This document shows positions 1 to 8,903 of a stretch of 64,000 bases of DNA, piece after piece. Numbering within the stretch: the stretch's first letter is position 1; every line of letters begins with the position of its first letter. Made by a program: the position numbers and the translations under genes. The stretch is from assembly GCF_003351225.1 (NCBI RefSeq), contig NZ_QQSY01000001.1:1212663-1276662 (forward strand), written 5' to 3'. The stretch comes from Dyella solisilvae (GTDB lineage: Bacteria; Pseudomonadota; Gammaproteobacteria; Xanthomonadales; Rhodanobacteraceae). The notes below the pieces were generated by a model that saw nothing but the letters and a program-made list of their open reading frames with translations, did not search any database and was not told the origin of the DNA.

Positions 1-322
1 CCATCTGGCGTTCCCCTCAACCCGATCATCTGGATGGCAAGCTTCAGCTCGCCGCACGGGAAAGGCGGTAACCCCAGGTCACGACGCCATCGCGCCTACG
101 CGCCGATGCCGTCCGAACGGTCCAAACCTGGTTCCCCATGCAGCGGGCCGATACTACCCGCGCCAAGGGCCGGGCGACCAGTCTTTCCTAAGTGCTAGCG
201 CCCAAACTGCGGACCACGTTTGCACAAACCCCTCCCGGGCGGGCTGGAGGGCGCAACTTTAGCCACGGGACGGGCGGGCCGGGGTCCGGTAAGGTAGCGC
301 CCGGTAACGGCAAGGAACCCGC
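1..322. other. Window-edge stretch, no gene recognised
   Basis: I could not recognise a protein or RNA in these 322 bases. Forward frame 1 stays open from the window edge to about base 195 but its translation is low-complexity, rich in Pro, Ser, Arg and Gly, and resembles no family I know. The last 50 bases are the leader of proC, with an AAGGA ribosome-binding site at 312-316. Confidence 0.5.
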
Positions 323-1147
323 ATGACACGCATTGCATTCATCGGTGGCGGCAACATGGCGCGCAGCCTGATCGGCGGCCTGCTCAAGACCGGCATCGCC
401 ACCTCGTCCCTCAGCGTGGCCGAACCGCGCGCCGAGGCTCGCCAGGACCTGGGGCGCGAGTTCGGCGTGGCCTGCTACGCCGAAAACCGACTGGCGGCCG
501 CCGAAGCGGACGTGCTGGTGCTGGCGGTGAAGCCGCAGATCATGCCGTCGATTCATGCCGAACTGCAGGACGTGCTGGCCCGCCGGCGCCCCCTGCTGAT
601 CTCGATCGCCGCGGGCGTGCGCATCGACCAGCTCGAACGCTGGTTCGGCCATGCCCTGCCCATCGTGCGCTGCATGCCCAACACCCCCGCCCTGATCGGC
701 GCGGGCGCGACCGGGCTGTGCGCCAACCGCCGGGTGAGCCCTGAACAGCGCGCGCAGGCCCAGCACATCATGGACGCCGTGGGGCTGACCCGCTGGCTGG
801 ATGACGAACCGTTGATGGACACGGTCACCGCCATCTCCGGCTCCAGCCCGGCCTATTTCTTCGCCATGGTGGAGGCCCTGGAGGACGCCGCCTTCGCCCA
901 GGGCATGCCACGCGAGACCGCCCGAGCGCTGGCGGCCCAGGCTTGCCTGGGCGCCGGACGCATGCTGACCGAGAGCGGCGAGGACCCCGGCGTGCTGCGC
1001 CAGCGGGTGACCTCTCCCAACGGCACTACCCAGGCGGCGCTGGAGAGCTTTGCCGCCGACCATTTCCACCAGGTCGTCGCCCGTGCCGTGAACGCAGCCA
1101 CGCGTCGCGGCGGCGAACTGGCCGCTGCCCTGGATGACACGCCGTGA
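323..1147 (+). CDS. proC: Pyrroline-5-carboxylate reductase
   Basis: It catalyses the last step of proline synthesis in the cytoplasm, NAD(P)H-dependent reduction of 1-pyrroline-5-carboxylate. The 274-residue protein has the usual family length. It opens with a Rossmann nucleotide-binding loop (GGGNMA, residues 8-13), has MPNTP at 118-122 and SGSSPAYFF at 172-180, and ends with the family's C-terminal signature containing TSPNGTT near 230-236. The ATG at 323 has AAGGA 7 bases upstream. The stop overlaps the GTG of yggT, so the two are probably translationally coupled, a pairing common in gammaproteobacteria. The usual third partner, yggS, is not present directly upstream. Confidence 0.97.
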   Translation: MTRIAFIGGGNMARSLIGGLLKTGIATSSLSVAEPRAEARQDLGREFGVACYAENRLAAAEADVLVLAVKPQIMPSIHAELQDVLARRRPLLISIAAGVRIDQLERWFGHALPIVRCMPNTPALIGAGATGLCANRRVSPEQRAQAQHIMDAVGLTRWLDDEPLMDTVTAISGSSPAYFFAMVEALEDAAFAQGMPRETARALAAQACLGAGRMLTESGEDPGVLRQRVTSPNGTTQAALESFAADHFHQVVARAVNAATRRGGELAAALDDTP

Positions 1148-1719
1148 GCTACCTGGTCAACGCGCTCTCCTTCCTTATCGAGCTGGCGTTCGGCGCCGCC
1201 GCGGCGTTGTTCGTGCTGCGCCTGCTGGCCGAGGCCAGCCGCGCGGACTTCCACAACCCGTTGAGCCAGTTCGTCTACCGCACCACCAACCCCGTGCTGG
1301 CGCCGATCCGCCGCGTGCTTCCGAACTGGCGGCGCGTCAACCTCGCCGCCCTGCTGCTGGTGTGGCTGTTGATGCTGATCAAGCGCATCGTGCTGTTCGC
1401 CTTGCTCGGCATGTTCCCGCACATCCTCGGCTTGGCGCTGCTGTCGGTCGCCGACACGCTGGACTTCATCGCCATGTTCTACGTGGTGCTGATCTTCGTG
1501 TGGTCGCTGATGAGCCTGTTCCAGGTCGAGCACTACCACCCGGTCTACCGCTTGGCGGGCGCCCTGGTCGATCCGCTGCTGCGGCCGCTGCGCGGCCGGC
1601 TGGTCGCGGGCGGCCTGGATTTCGCGCCATGGGCCGTGATGATCGTGCTGATCCTTGCGCGCCTGCTGGTGGTCTCGCCGCTGACGGACCTGGGCGCGCG
1701 GCTGGCGCTCGGCGTCTGA
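1144..1719 (+). CDS. yggT: YggT family integral membrane protein
   Basis: A 191-residue inner-membrane protein made of two related hydrophobic halves, as in the YggT family; each half has a hydrophobic helix followed by a short Arg/Pro segment (NPVLAPIRRVLP in the first, DPLLRPLRGRL in the second). The family's role is not settled; osmotic stress tolerance has been linked to E. coli YggT. The GTG start overlaps the proC stop codon (GTGA), which fixes the start and indicates an operon. Confidence 0.9.
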   Translation: MSYLVNALSFLIELAFGAAAALFVLRLLAEASRADFHNPLSQFVYRTTNPVLAPIRRVLPNWRRVNLAALLLVWLLMLIKRIVLFALLGMFPHILGLALLSVADTLDFIAMFYVVLIFVWSLMSLFQVEHYHPVYRLAGALVDPLLRPLRGRLVAGGLDFAPWAVMIVLILARLLVVSPLTDLGARLALGV

Positions 1720-1768
1720 ACATCGCGCCGCACACGCGGCGCCCCTACTCCATCCACCGGATTTCCCC

Positions 1769-3826
1769 ATGAAAGCGACCACGCATTCCCTGCGCCGCCG
1801 CCTGATCGCCCTCGCCCTGGCCGCCGCCACCGGCGCCGCCTTTGCCGCGACGCCCGACGCCAACAAGCCTGACGTGGTCGCCTCCCACGTCGACGCCACG
1901 GTGAATCCGGGCGACGACTTCTTCGACTTCGCCAACGGCGCCTGGCTCAAGAGCCACCCGATTCCGGCCGAGGAATCGGCATGGGGCATCGGCCAGGTGG
2001 TGCAGGACGACCTGTACGCAAAGCTCCGCAAGATCAGCGAGGCCGCTGCCGCCCAGCCGCATGCCGCCGTAGGCAGCGACGAGCAGAAGGTGGGCGACTT
2101 CTGGTCCACCGGCATGGACGAGGCGCTGGCCAATCGCCTGGGCGTGAACCCCCTCAAGGACGAACTGGCGCGCATCGACGCTACCAAAGATCTCAACTCG
2201 GTTCTCGACGAGGCGTTCGCCCTGCAGCCGCTGGGCGTGGATGCGTTCTTCGACTTCGCCGTGGCGCAGGACGAGAAGGCCAGCGACGTGATGGCCGTGC
2301 ACCTGGCGCAAGGCGGCCTAGGCCTGCCGGACCGCGACTATTACTTCAACAACGAACAGGGCGTGGCCAAGGCTCGTACCGCCTACGTCGAACACCTGCA
2401 CCGCATGTTCAAGCTGCTCGGCGCCGACGATGCCGCCGCGAAGACCAGCGCCGACCAGGTGATGGCTTTCGAGACGGCGCTGGCCAAGGTGTCGCGCCCA
2501 CTGGCCGACCTGCGCGACCCGCTGAAGAACTACAACAAGATGGCGCCCGACCAGCTGCGCACGAAGTACACGCCGGCGATCGCCTGGCCTGCACGACTGC
2601 AAGCGTGGAAGCTCAATTCGCCCACCGTGATCGTGGGCCAGCCCGAATTCTTCGGTGGCCTGCAGGCCTTGCTGGCCAAGACGCCGCTACCGATTCTGCG
2701 CGACTACCTCCGCGTGCATCTGGCCGACGCCTACGCCAGTTACCTCAGCGCCGATTTCGACAACGAACACTTCGACTTCTACGGTCGCACGCTCTCCGGA
2801 CAGGCCCAACAGAAGCCGCGCTGGAAGCGCGTACTCAGGGCCGAAAACGAAGCGCTGGGCATGATCCTCGGCCGCATCTACGTGAAGGACTATTTCTCCG
2901 ATCGCAGCAAGCAGCGCTACAACGCGATGGTGGAAGCCGTGCGCACCGCCTACAGCGAGCGCATCGACAAGCTCGACTGGATGAGCGCGGCCACCAAGGC
3001 CAAGGCCCAGGCCAAGCTCGCCGCGGTGACCAGGAAGGTCGGGTATCCGGACAAGTGGAAGGACTATTCCGCGCTCAGCATCGGCCGCGAATCCTATGCG
3101 CAGAACATGATGAATGCGCAGCGTTGGGCCTTCAACGACATGGTCTCGAAATTCGGCAAGCCGGTGGATCGCGCCGAATGGGAGATGACTCCCCAGACCT
3201 ACAACGCGTACTACAACCCGTCCAACAACGAGATCGTGCTGCCTGCGGCGCAGTTCCTCATCCCCGGCTATGACGACAACGAGATCGATGATGCCGTGGT
3301 GTACGGCTACGTCGCCGCCTCCACCATCGGCCACGAAATCACCCACGGCTTCGACGACCAGGGCCGCCAGTTCGACGCCAAGGGCAACCTGGCCGATTGG
3401 TGGACCAAACAGGACGCGACCAAGTTCCAGCAGCGCGCTGGCGTGATGGTCAAGCAGTTCAACGCCTTCGAGCCGCTGCCTGGCCTGCACATCAACGGCG
3501 AGGCCAGCCTCGGCGAAAACATCGCCGACTTCGGCGGCCTGATGATCGGCCTCGATGCTTTCAAGAAGACCGAGCAATACCAGAAGGGCGAAAAGGTCGC
3601 TGGCTACACGCCTCTGCAGCGCTTCTTCCTCGGCTATGCGCTGGGCTGGCTATCGCAGGAACGCGAGGAGCGCCTGCGCGAGGCGCTCCTGAGCGACGTG
3701 CATGCCCCGGCCAAGTGGCGCGTCAACGGACCGCTGTCCAACATCCCCGATTTCTACGATGCATTCGGGGTAAAGCCGGGACAGCCGATGTGGCGACCGG
3801 AGAATCAGCGAGTGAAGATCTGGTAG
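1769..3826 (+). CDS. M13 family (neprilysin/PepO-type) metallopeptidase
   Basis: A predicted exported zinc endopeptidase of 685 residues. The N-terminus has a signal peptide with a basic start and an Ala-rich core ending near AFA at about residue 27. The mature part carries the M13 N-terminal domain and then the zinc motif HEITH (522-526) followed by GFDDQGRQFD, with the third ligand and partner acid in E583-NIA-D587 (the ExxxD motif). It ends in the Trp-terminated tail typical of the family. Substrates are probably small peptides in the periplasm or outside the cell; this cannot be read from sequence. It lies 49 bases after yggT and may have its own promoter. Confidence 0.94.
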   Translation: MKATTHSLRRRLIALALAAATGAAFAATPDANKPDVVASHVDATVNPGDDFFDFANGAWLKSHPIPAEESAWGIGQVVQDDLYAKLRKISEAAAAQPHAAVGSDEQKVGDFWSTGMDEALANRLGVNPLKDELARIDATKDLNSVLDEAFALQPLGVDAFFDFAVAQDEKASDVMAVHLAQGGLGLPDRDYYFNNEQGVAKARTAYVEHLHRMFKLLGADDAAAKTSADQVMAFETALAKVSRPLADLRDPLKNYNKMAPDQLRTKYTPAIAWPARLQAWKLNSPTVIVGQPEFFGGLQALLAKTPLPILRDYLRVHLADAYASYLSADFDNEHFDFYGRTLSGQAQQKPRWKRVLRAENEALGMILGRIYVKDYFSDRSKQRYNAMVEAVRTAYSERIDKLDWMSAATKAKAQAKLAAVTRKVGYPDKWKDYSALSIGRESYAQNMMNAQRWAFNDMVSKFGKPVDRAEWEMTPQTYNAYYNPSNNEIVLPAAQFLIPGYDDNEIDDAVVYGYVAASTIGHEITHGFDDQGRQFDAKGNLADWWTKQDATKFQQRAGVMVKQFNAFEPLPGLHINGEASLGENIADFGGLMIGLDAFKKTEQYQKGEKVAGYTPLQRFFLGYALGWLSQEREERLREALLSDVHAPAKWRVNGPLSNIPDFYDAFGVKPGQPMWRPENQRVKIW

Positions 3827-3859
3827 TCCCGGACGATAGTCACTGATTGCGCCTTCCCT

Positions 3860-3888
3860 GTGCCCTCTCTTCTACGAAGAGAGGGCAC
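3860..3888 (+). terminator. Strong hairpin after the M13 peptidase gene
   Basis: A perfect 13-bp inverted repeat, GTGCCCTCTCTTC and its complement with only a TAC loop, starts 33 bases after the peptidase stop. There is no T-run on the forward strand, so it may be a REP-type hairpin or mRNA-stabilising structure rather than a classical intrinsic terminator. Confidence 0.55.
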
Positions 3889-3944
3889 CATGCGCCAAGC
3901 AATCTGGCAGTGCGCGACACGCGGGCACACCGCCAAGCAGCACG

Positions 3945-4400
3945 CTCTAAGTCCTCAGTACGACGACGCCCCGCGGGATAGCTGCTGTCCCAGAGGTAGC
4001 ACGCGGCGAATTCGGCTTGTGGCGGTCGTCAAGGCTTGTATGCCATGCAGCGCCGCGCCCCCTCTCCGCGACGGCGCGTTGCGGGGTAGCCGCTATCCCC
4101 GAGGTACCACGTCACCGATCCGGCTGGCTTCAGTCGCCTGGGCTGTTTCCCGCATATCGCTACGAGCCTGTCAGGCCATTTCTTTGGGTTACTTTTCTTT
4201 GGGCCAGCAAAGAAAAGTGACTCGAGCGCCGGCAGGCGGTCGAAACGCCCGCCGCGTAGGCGGCACGCTGGCGGCAACGCCAAACACAGAGCCAAGTCAC
4301 TGGATCCCAGCCTTCGCTGGGATGACGGGCGTGGGAGGGTGAGGCAAGGATGCTCTTCGGGGCCGCCCTACGGGCGTTCTCGGCGCTTCACGCTCCGTCC
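3945..4400 (+). repeat. Composite dispersed repeat, copy A
   Basis: One of three copies in the window of a roughly 450-bp noncoding element (others at 21880-22330, inverted, and 22545-23020). In order it has two copies of a ~27-bp unit, G(G/A)TAGC-GCT-TCC-GAGGTA-CACG (near 3978 and 4085), a Rho-terminator-like palindrome (ACTTTTCTTTG at 4191-4201 and its complement at 4208-4218), a GC-rich block, and a REP unit (4296-4327, TGGATCCCAGCCTTCGCTGG core). Short open frames across it differ between copies and look spurious. The rest of the gap up to 4575 shows nothing I recognise beyond a partial second REP half near 4404. Confidence 0.8.
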
Positions 4401-4575
4401 GGCCGTCGCTGGGATGACAAGCGCGAAGGCGAGAAGCAATCGTGTCCGTTCAAGGCCACACCAAAACGTTTTGAGTGTGACGAACACACATTGTCTTCAC
4501 GTGGATGACGAGCACACCTCGAAGCATGGAAGCAACGTCACTCAGGAGCGCTTCCACACCTACGCGCAGCACACC

Positions 4576-5400
4576 TCAATCGCGCACCCGACTCTCCCAC
4601 TCCACAAAAATGGCATGCATCGCAGCCAACCCCTCACTCAACGCCGCCGGCCCCGGCTGCAAAATGATCGGCGACTTGATCTCATAGAGGTCGCCCGCCT
4701 TCACCGCGGGAATCGCATCCCAGCCCTCGCGCGCCGCCACCTTCTCCGGGCGGAAGCGCTTGCCGCACCACGAGCCCAGGATGATGTCCGGCGCCGCCCG
4801 CACCACCTCGCCGGCGTCCGCGAGGATGCGATGCTTGGCCAGCGACTCGCCCGCCATCTGCGGAAACACGTCATCACCGCCCGCGATGCGGATCAGCTCG
4901 GCGACCCAGCGGATACCGGTGATGAGCGGATCGTCCCATTCCTCGAAGTACACGCGTGGCCGCCTTGAGAAGCGGGTGGCCGCCGCCTCTACCTCCGCGA
5001 TGCGCTGCTCCAGCGATCGCGCGTAGGACTCAGCCTTGTCCGCCGCCCCGACCATCGCGCCCAGGCGCCGGATGTAGGCGAGGATGCCAGCCACGCTGCG
5101 GTGGTTGCTGATCCACACCTCCACGCCGGCCTTGATCAGCTCGCGGGCAATGTCGGCCTGGATGTCCGAAAAGCCGATCACGAAGTCCGGTTCGAGCTTG
5201 AGGATCTCGTCGATCTTCGCACTGGTGAAGGCCGAGACCTTCGGCTTTTCCTTGCGTGCCCGAGGCGGCCGCACGGTGAAGCCGGATATCCCGACAATGC
5301 GGTCTTGCTCGCCCAGTGCATAGAGCACTTCGGTGGGTTCTTCGGTGAGGCAGACGATGCGTTGGGGATAGCCGTCTGCCGTGGGCTTTCGTTCGGTCAC
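4576..5400 (-). CDS. BtuF-like cobalamin/metal-chelate-binding protein
   Basis: A 274-residue protein of the helical-backbone periplasmic-binding-protein family (BtuF/FhuD type), recognised from the N-terminal PQRIVCLTEEPTEVLYALG segment, the PDFVIGFSDIQ segment and the W-x-AIPAVKAGDLYEI segment. No signal peptide is visible, so either it is cytoplasmic, as many annotated cobalamin-binding proteins of this subgroup, or the start is further upstream, which the neighbouring gene forbids. The GTG start lies 4 bases after the yjbQ stop, pointing to coupled translation. No ABC permease or ATPase is next to it. The ligand is therefore uncertain. Confidence 0.8.
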   Translation of the reverse strand: MTERKPTADGYPQRIVCLTEEPTEVLYALGEQDRIVGISGFTVRPPRARKEKPKVSAFTSAKIDEILKLEPDFVIGFSDIQADIARELIKAGVEVWISNHRSVAGILAYIRRLGAMVGAADKAESYARSLEQRIAEVEAAATRFSRRPRVYFEEWDDPLITGIRWVAELIRIAGGDDVFPQMAGESLAKHRILADAGEVVRAAPDIILGSWCGKRFRPEKVAAREGWDAIPAVKAGDLYEIKSPIILQPGPAALSEGLAAMHAIFVEWESRVRD

Positions 5401-5404
5401 GCGT

Positions 5405-5842
5405 TCAATGTCCCAGCACCGTCACCGTGATCTTGCGTTGATGCGGATCCAGGCGGTGCTCCCAAAGATAGATGCCCTGCCACGTGCCCAACTGGATGCG
5501 ACCGCCGTGCACTGGCGCCACCAGGCTGACGCCGGTGAGGATGGCGCGCACGTGGGCCGGCATGTCGTCAGGACCTTCCTCGTCGTGCTGGAAGATGCCG
5601 TCGCCGTCGGGCACGGCCCGGGCCAGCCAGCGTTCCAGGTCTTCGCGCACGGTCGGATCGGCGTTCTCGCTGATCAGCAGCGAACAACTCGTGTGCAGGC
5701 TGAAGATATTGACCATACCGGTATGCACGCCGCTGGCCGCCACCACCTCGCCCACCTTGTCGGTGATCTCGGTGAAGCCGCGGCCGCGTGTATGCACGGT
5801 GAAACCATTCTGGGCGACGTGATCGGCGGGCGCTGCACGCAT
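5405..5842 (-). CDS. yjbQ: YjbQ/UPF0047 family protein
   Basis: A 145-residue single-domain protein with the full UPF0047 pattern: FTEITDKV near the start, HTSCSLLISENADP in the middle, the Asp/His-rich HDEEGPDDMPAH segment and the LGTWQGIYLWEHR C-terminus. E. coli YjbQ has weak thiamine-phosphate synthase activity; the true role of the family is unclear. The start has a GGAGG site 8 bases upstream. It is followed after 4 bases by the BtuF-like gene. Confidence 0.9.
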   Translation of the reverse strand: MRAAPADHVAQNGFTVHTRGRGFTEITDKVGEVVAASGVHTGMVNIFSLHTSCSLLISENADPTVREDLERWLARAVPDGDGIFQHDEEGPDDMPAHVRAILTGVSLVAPVHGGRIQLGTWQGIYLWEHRLDPHQRKITVTVLGH

Positions 5843-5878
5843 GCTTCGTGCCTCCGAATGGCGGGGTCGGGTGTTTGT

Positions 5879-6466
5879 CTAAGGATAAAGCAGACGGCTG
5901 GTCCAGGTCTGGCCATGACGGCTCCAGCGCACGCGTTCGTGCAGCCGGAAGTCGGCGCCGTACCAGAACTCCACCATGTCCGGCTCGACCACGTAGCCAC
6001 CCCAGTGCGCCGGGCGAGGCACGTCACGACCTTCGAATTCCTTCTCGTAGCGGGCAAAGCGCTGCTCGAAGGTATCGCGGTCAGGCAAGGTCTGCGATTG
6101 CAGCGAGGCCCAGGCGCCGATCTGGCTGGCGCGCGGACGCGTGGCGAAGTAGGCGTCGGACTCTTCAGGCAACACCTTGCGCGCCACGCCTTCCGCGCGC
6201 ACCTGCACGGCGTTGCGCAACTGTTTCCAGTGGAAACACAGCGCCACCTGCGGATGCGACTCCAACTGCGCGCCCTTGTCGCTCTCATAGTTGGTGTAAA
6301 AGCGGAAGCCGCGGTCGTCGGCCTCTTTCAGCAGCACGATGCGCGAACTGACCCGCCCAGCCGCGTCCACCGTGGCCAGGCTCATGGCGGTCGGTTCGGG
6401 CTCGCCGCTCGCCTTCGCCTCGTCCAGCAGTTGCAAAAAGGTGTCCAGAATCTCTCGTTTCAGCAT
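5879..6466 (-). CDS. pdxH: Pyridoxamine/pyridoxine 5'-phosphate oxidase
   Basis: FMN-dependent oxidase that makes pyridoxal 5'-phosphate in the last step of vitamin B6 synthesis and salvage. The 195-residue protein has the family's order: EPTAMSLATVDAAGRVSSRIVLLK, FYTNYESDKGAQL, the FHWKQLRNAVQVRAEG strand pair, and the RPAHWGGYVVEP active-site segment with the C-terminal R-L-HERVRW stretch. It starts with ATG 13 bases from a possible GTG start of the divergent kinase gene, so the two promoters must overlap or the kinase begins at its later ATG. It precedes yjbQ by 36 bases and is probably cotranscribed. Confidence 0.96.
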   Translation of the reverse strand: MLKREILDTFLQLLDEAKASGEPEPTAMSLATVDAAGRVSSRIVLLKEADDRGFRFYTNYESDKGAQLESHPQVALCFHWKQLRNAVQVRAEGVARKVLPEESDAYFATRPRASQIGAWASLQSQTLPDRDTFEQRFARYEKEFEGRDVPRPAHWGGYVVEPDMVEFWYGADFRLHERVRWSRHGQTWTSRLLYP

Positions 6467-6506
6467 GGGGTCTTGAATCGTGGCCGGGGCGCGCCATCAT
6501 GGCGAA

Positions 6507-7337
6507 ATGTCTCCAGATGCTAGCACGCAGAATTCGACCCTGACCGGGCATTTGCTCGACCAGTTCGCCGGTCGCATCGCCCGTTCACGCCGTCCCTACC
6601 TGCTGGGCCTGTCCGGCCTGCAAGGTAGCGGCAAGAGCACGCTGGCGCGGGAGATGAAGGTGCAGGCCGAAGCCCGTGGCTGGCCGACCGAGGTGCTCTC
6701 GCTGGACGACTTCTACTACTCGCGCAGCGAGCGGGAGCTTCTGGCACACCAGGTGCATCCCCTCTTGCGTACCCGCGGCGTACCCGGCACCCACGAGATC
6801 GAGCTGCTGATGTCGGTGCTGGCGGCGCTTCCGCAAGCCTCGGACAAGCTCCCGGTCGACTATCCGCGCTTCGACAAAGGCCGTGACACGCGCATGCCAC
6901 CCTCGCGCTGGTCGAAGGTCGTCCGTCCGCCCCAACTGGTGATCCTGGAGGGCTGGGCGCTAGGCATCCGCCCACAACTGCAGGCGGCGCTGGACGAGCC
7001 CATCAACGAGCTTGAACGGAGCGAAGACCCGGAAGGCATCTGGCGCCACTGGGTCAACAAGCAGTTGCGCGGCTACCAGCCGCTATGGCGCAAGCTCGAC
7101 GCGCTCATTGTGCTGCAGGCGCCCAACTGGGAAGTGGTGCGCAAATGGCGCAGCGAACAGGAGGAAGAGCTGCTCGCCCGCCACGCGCCGCTGGCGATGG
7201 ACGCCGAATCCATGGTGCGTTTTTTGGCCCATTTCGAGCGACTGAGCCGTCACGCCCTGGCCACGCTGCCGGAACTGGCCGACACCACGGTCGAATATGA
7301 CGCCAATCGGCATGTGATCGCACTCAATCACAGTTGA
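6507..7337 (+). CDS. P-loop kinase resembling D-glycerate 3-kinase
   Basis: A 276-residue cytoplasmic kinase. A P-loop (GLQGSGKST) lies near residue 33, followed by SLDDFYYSRSERE, RGVPGTHE, a second acidic strand ending VILEGWALGIRP, and a W-x-Y/W segment. These blocks occur in the same order in plant-type glycerate 3-kinases (DDFY, RGNAGTHD, FEGWMLGF), so phosphorylation of D-glycerate or a related small acid is the best guess. An in-frame GTG at 6480 would add nine residues; I chose the ATG at 6507 because the extension overlaps the pdxH control region. It is divergent from pdxH and convergent with the next gene. Confidence 0.75.
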   Translation: MSPDASTQNSTLTGHLLDQFAGRIARSRRPYLLGLSGLQGSGKSTLAREMKVQAEARGWPTEVLSLDDFYYSRSERELLAHQVHPLLRTRGVPGTHEIELLMSVLAALPQASDKLPVDYPRFDKGRDTRMPPSRWSKVVRPPQLVILEGWALGIRPQLQAALDEPINELERSEDPEGIWRHWVNKQLRGYQPLWRKLDALIVLQAPNWEVVRKWRSEQEEELLARHAPLAMDAESMVRFLAHFERLSRHALATLPELADTTVEYDANRHVIALNHS

Positions 7338-7348
7338 GCGCCCGGTGA

Positions 7349-7693
7349 TCAGGCCGCCGGCTCCACCATGACGGCGGTCCCATAGGCCAGCACCTCGGTG
7401 ACACCTTCAGCCACGTCGTTGGCGTCGTAACGCATGGCGATCACTGCGTTTGCGCCGCGTTCGGCGGCATGGTGCAACATCAGCTCGAAGGCTTCCTCAC
7501 GGGCGTTCTCGCACAGCTCCGTGTAGATGGAAATATTTCCGCCCACCAGCGTCTGCAACGCGGCGCCGAGGTTGCCAACCACGCTGCGTGAACGCACCGT
7601 GATGCCACGCACGATGCCCATCGAACGGACGATGCGGTAACCAGGCAGCGCATCGGCGGTGCTGACCATGTGAAGTGGGAAGTTGGCGGGCAT
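7349..7693 (-). CDS. YbjQ/UPF0145 family protein
   Basis: A 114-residue protein of the YbjQ family, a small pentameric fold sometimes called a heavy-metal-binding domain though the function is unproven. Family blocks seen: [16 protein letters not shown], the Glu-rich [13 protein letters not shown] helix, [14 protein letters not shown] and the YGTAVMVE end. The start at 7693 is supported by AGGAG 9 bases upstream; a later ATG would also fit the family length. It is convergent with the kinase, with 11 bases between the stops. Confidence 0.88.
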   Translation of the reverse strand: MPANFPLHMVSTADALPGYRIVRSMGIVRGITVRSRSVVGNLGAALQTLVGGNISIYTELCENAREEAFELMLHHAAERGANAVIAMRYDANDVAEGVTEVLAYGTAVMVEPAA

Positions 7694-7927
7694 GACGACA
7701 CTCCTGGTGCTGGATCTTCACAAACGGGATGGTCCGCCACGCAAGGGCGGCGATCCAGTGCCTTTTCTTACCGACGTGCGGCACTGACCGAACCTCGACA
7801 ACCGGGACTTGGAGAGCCCTCACTCCGCTCGTCACTGCCACGGAAACAGGACGGAGCGCGCAGGGCGGCTCCCAAAGAGGCGATCGCAGCGAGTCAACCA
7901 GCGACCTTCAAGCGTCAAGAAGCGCAG

Positions 7928-7958
7928 ACACTGGATTCCCGCCTTCGCTGGAATGACG
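7928..7958 (+). repeat. REP-like palindromic unit
   Basis: A diverged copy of the ACTGGATCCCAGCCTTCGC-type repeat found at many intergenic sites here. It sits in the 297-base gap between the YbjQ gene and the epimerase gene; I see no gene or clear promoter in the rest of that gap. Confidence 0.65.
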
Positions 7959-7990
7959 AACAACATGCAGAAATGAACGGGCCGGTCGAT

Positions 7991-8845
7991 TCAGGCGCCC
8001 GCACGAAGTTCGGGTTGTGACAGCAACGCCGCATAGCCCAGGCGTGCGTCCGGCCACAGCGGTTCGAACCCACTTGCGCGCAACCGTGCATTGCTCAGTC
8101 GCTTGCTGCCCACGCCGGCTGGCGGCTCTCCTTCAGCCGGCGCGGGAACGCCAAGCAGACCGGCCAGATGGTCGTAGAGCACGTCCAGCGGCAGCGGCGT
8201 GTCATCGACGCCGACGTAAAGCGGAGCGGGCTCGGGAAGCGACAGCAGATGCACGATGCCGGCCGCGGCGTCATCGACGTGGATGCGGTTGGCCCAGTGC
8301 GGCGTGGAGCGCGGAACGCGCACCACACCCGAACGCAGGCGTTCCAGCAGCTGCAATCTTCCCGGTCCGTACAGGCCGGCCAGGCGCAGCACCACCGAAC
8401 GCACCGGTTGCGACGCCAACCATTGCTCGGCTTCCAACAACACGGCGCCATTGAAGCCTGGTGGATCAGGAGGCGTTTCTTCATCCACCCATGCATCGCC
8501 GTGTTCGCCGTAGACCGCGCTGGAAGAAACGAACAACGCGCGCTTCAGCACTGCCCGATCCAGCGCGCCCATCAGGTGACGCAGTCCTTCGACGAACACC
8601 GCGCGATAGGCCGCGGGGTCGCGCGCTCCGGGCGCGGGCAGATACACCAGCTGATCCATTTCCACCGGCAGTCCGCGAAGGCTGTCGGGGTCGGTGAGAT
8701 CGCCGCGTAGCCAGCGGATGCCGCTGCGATCGTCCTCGGCCGGACGGCGCCGCAAGGCCCACACCTCGTCGCCTCGCGCGAGTAGTCGCTGCGCGACGCG
8801 CAGACCGACGTCGCCGCAACCCGCGACCAGGACGCGCGCGCTCAT
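7991..8845 (-). CDS. NAD(P)-dependent epimerase/dehydratase-like SDR protein
   Basis: A 284-residue extended short-chain dehydrogenase fold protein. It opens with VLVAGCGDVGLRVAQRL, a glycine-rich dinucleotide-binding loop of the YeeZ/atypical-5 type, then has the SSSAVYGEHG catalytic region with Ser and the Y-x-E variant, and R-L-AGLYGPGR. E. coli YeeZ-type proteins have no firm substrate. The ATG at 8845 is preferred over an in-frame GTG at 8872 because the nucleotide-binding strand normally begins within a few residues of the start. It is divergent from aroK with 58 bases between starts. Confidence 0.82.
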   Translation of the reverse strand: MSARVLVAGCGDVGLRVAQRLLARGDEVWALRRRPAEDDRSGIRWLRGDLTDPDSLRGLPVEMDQLVYLPAPGARDPAAYRAVFVEGLRHLMGALDRAVLKRALFVSSSAVYGEHGDAWVDEETPPDPPGFNGAVLLEAEQWLASQPVRSVVLRLAGLYGPGRLQLLERLRSGVVRVPRSTPHWANRIHVDDAAAGIVHLLSLPEPAPLYVGVDDTPLPLDVLYDHLAGLLGVPAPAEGEPPAGVGSKRLSNARLRASGFEPLWPDARLGYAALLSQPELRAGA

Positions 8846-8903
8846 GGACGAACCTGCGCCATCCCGCGCCACGCAAGGTGTTTCAGCCTGTTAGCATTCA
8901 CCC

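Noticed and set aside
1..200. Possible structured RNA at the window edge
   Set aside because: I compared it by eye with RNase P, tmRNA, SRP and 6S RNA features and saw no match; it is cut by the window edge.
3860..4342. Open frames in the composite repeat whose translation contains GYFSLGQQRKVTR
   Set aside because: The frame follows the palindrome and REP unit, is interrupted or shifted in the other copies, and has no start signal; such translations are a common artefact of this repeat.
6480..6506. GTG start for the glycerate-kinase-like gene
   Set aside because: It would leave only 13 bases between divergent genes; the ATG at 6507 is more plausible, though not proven.
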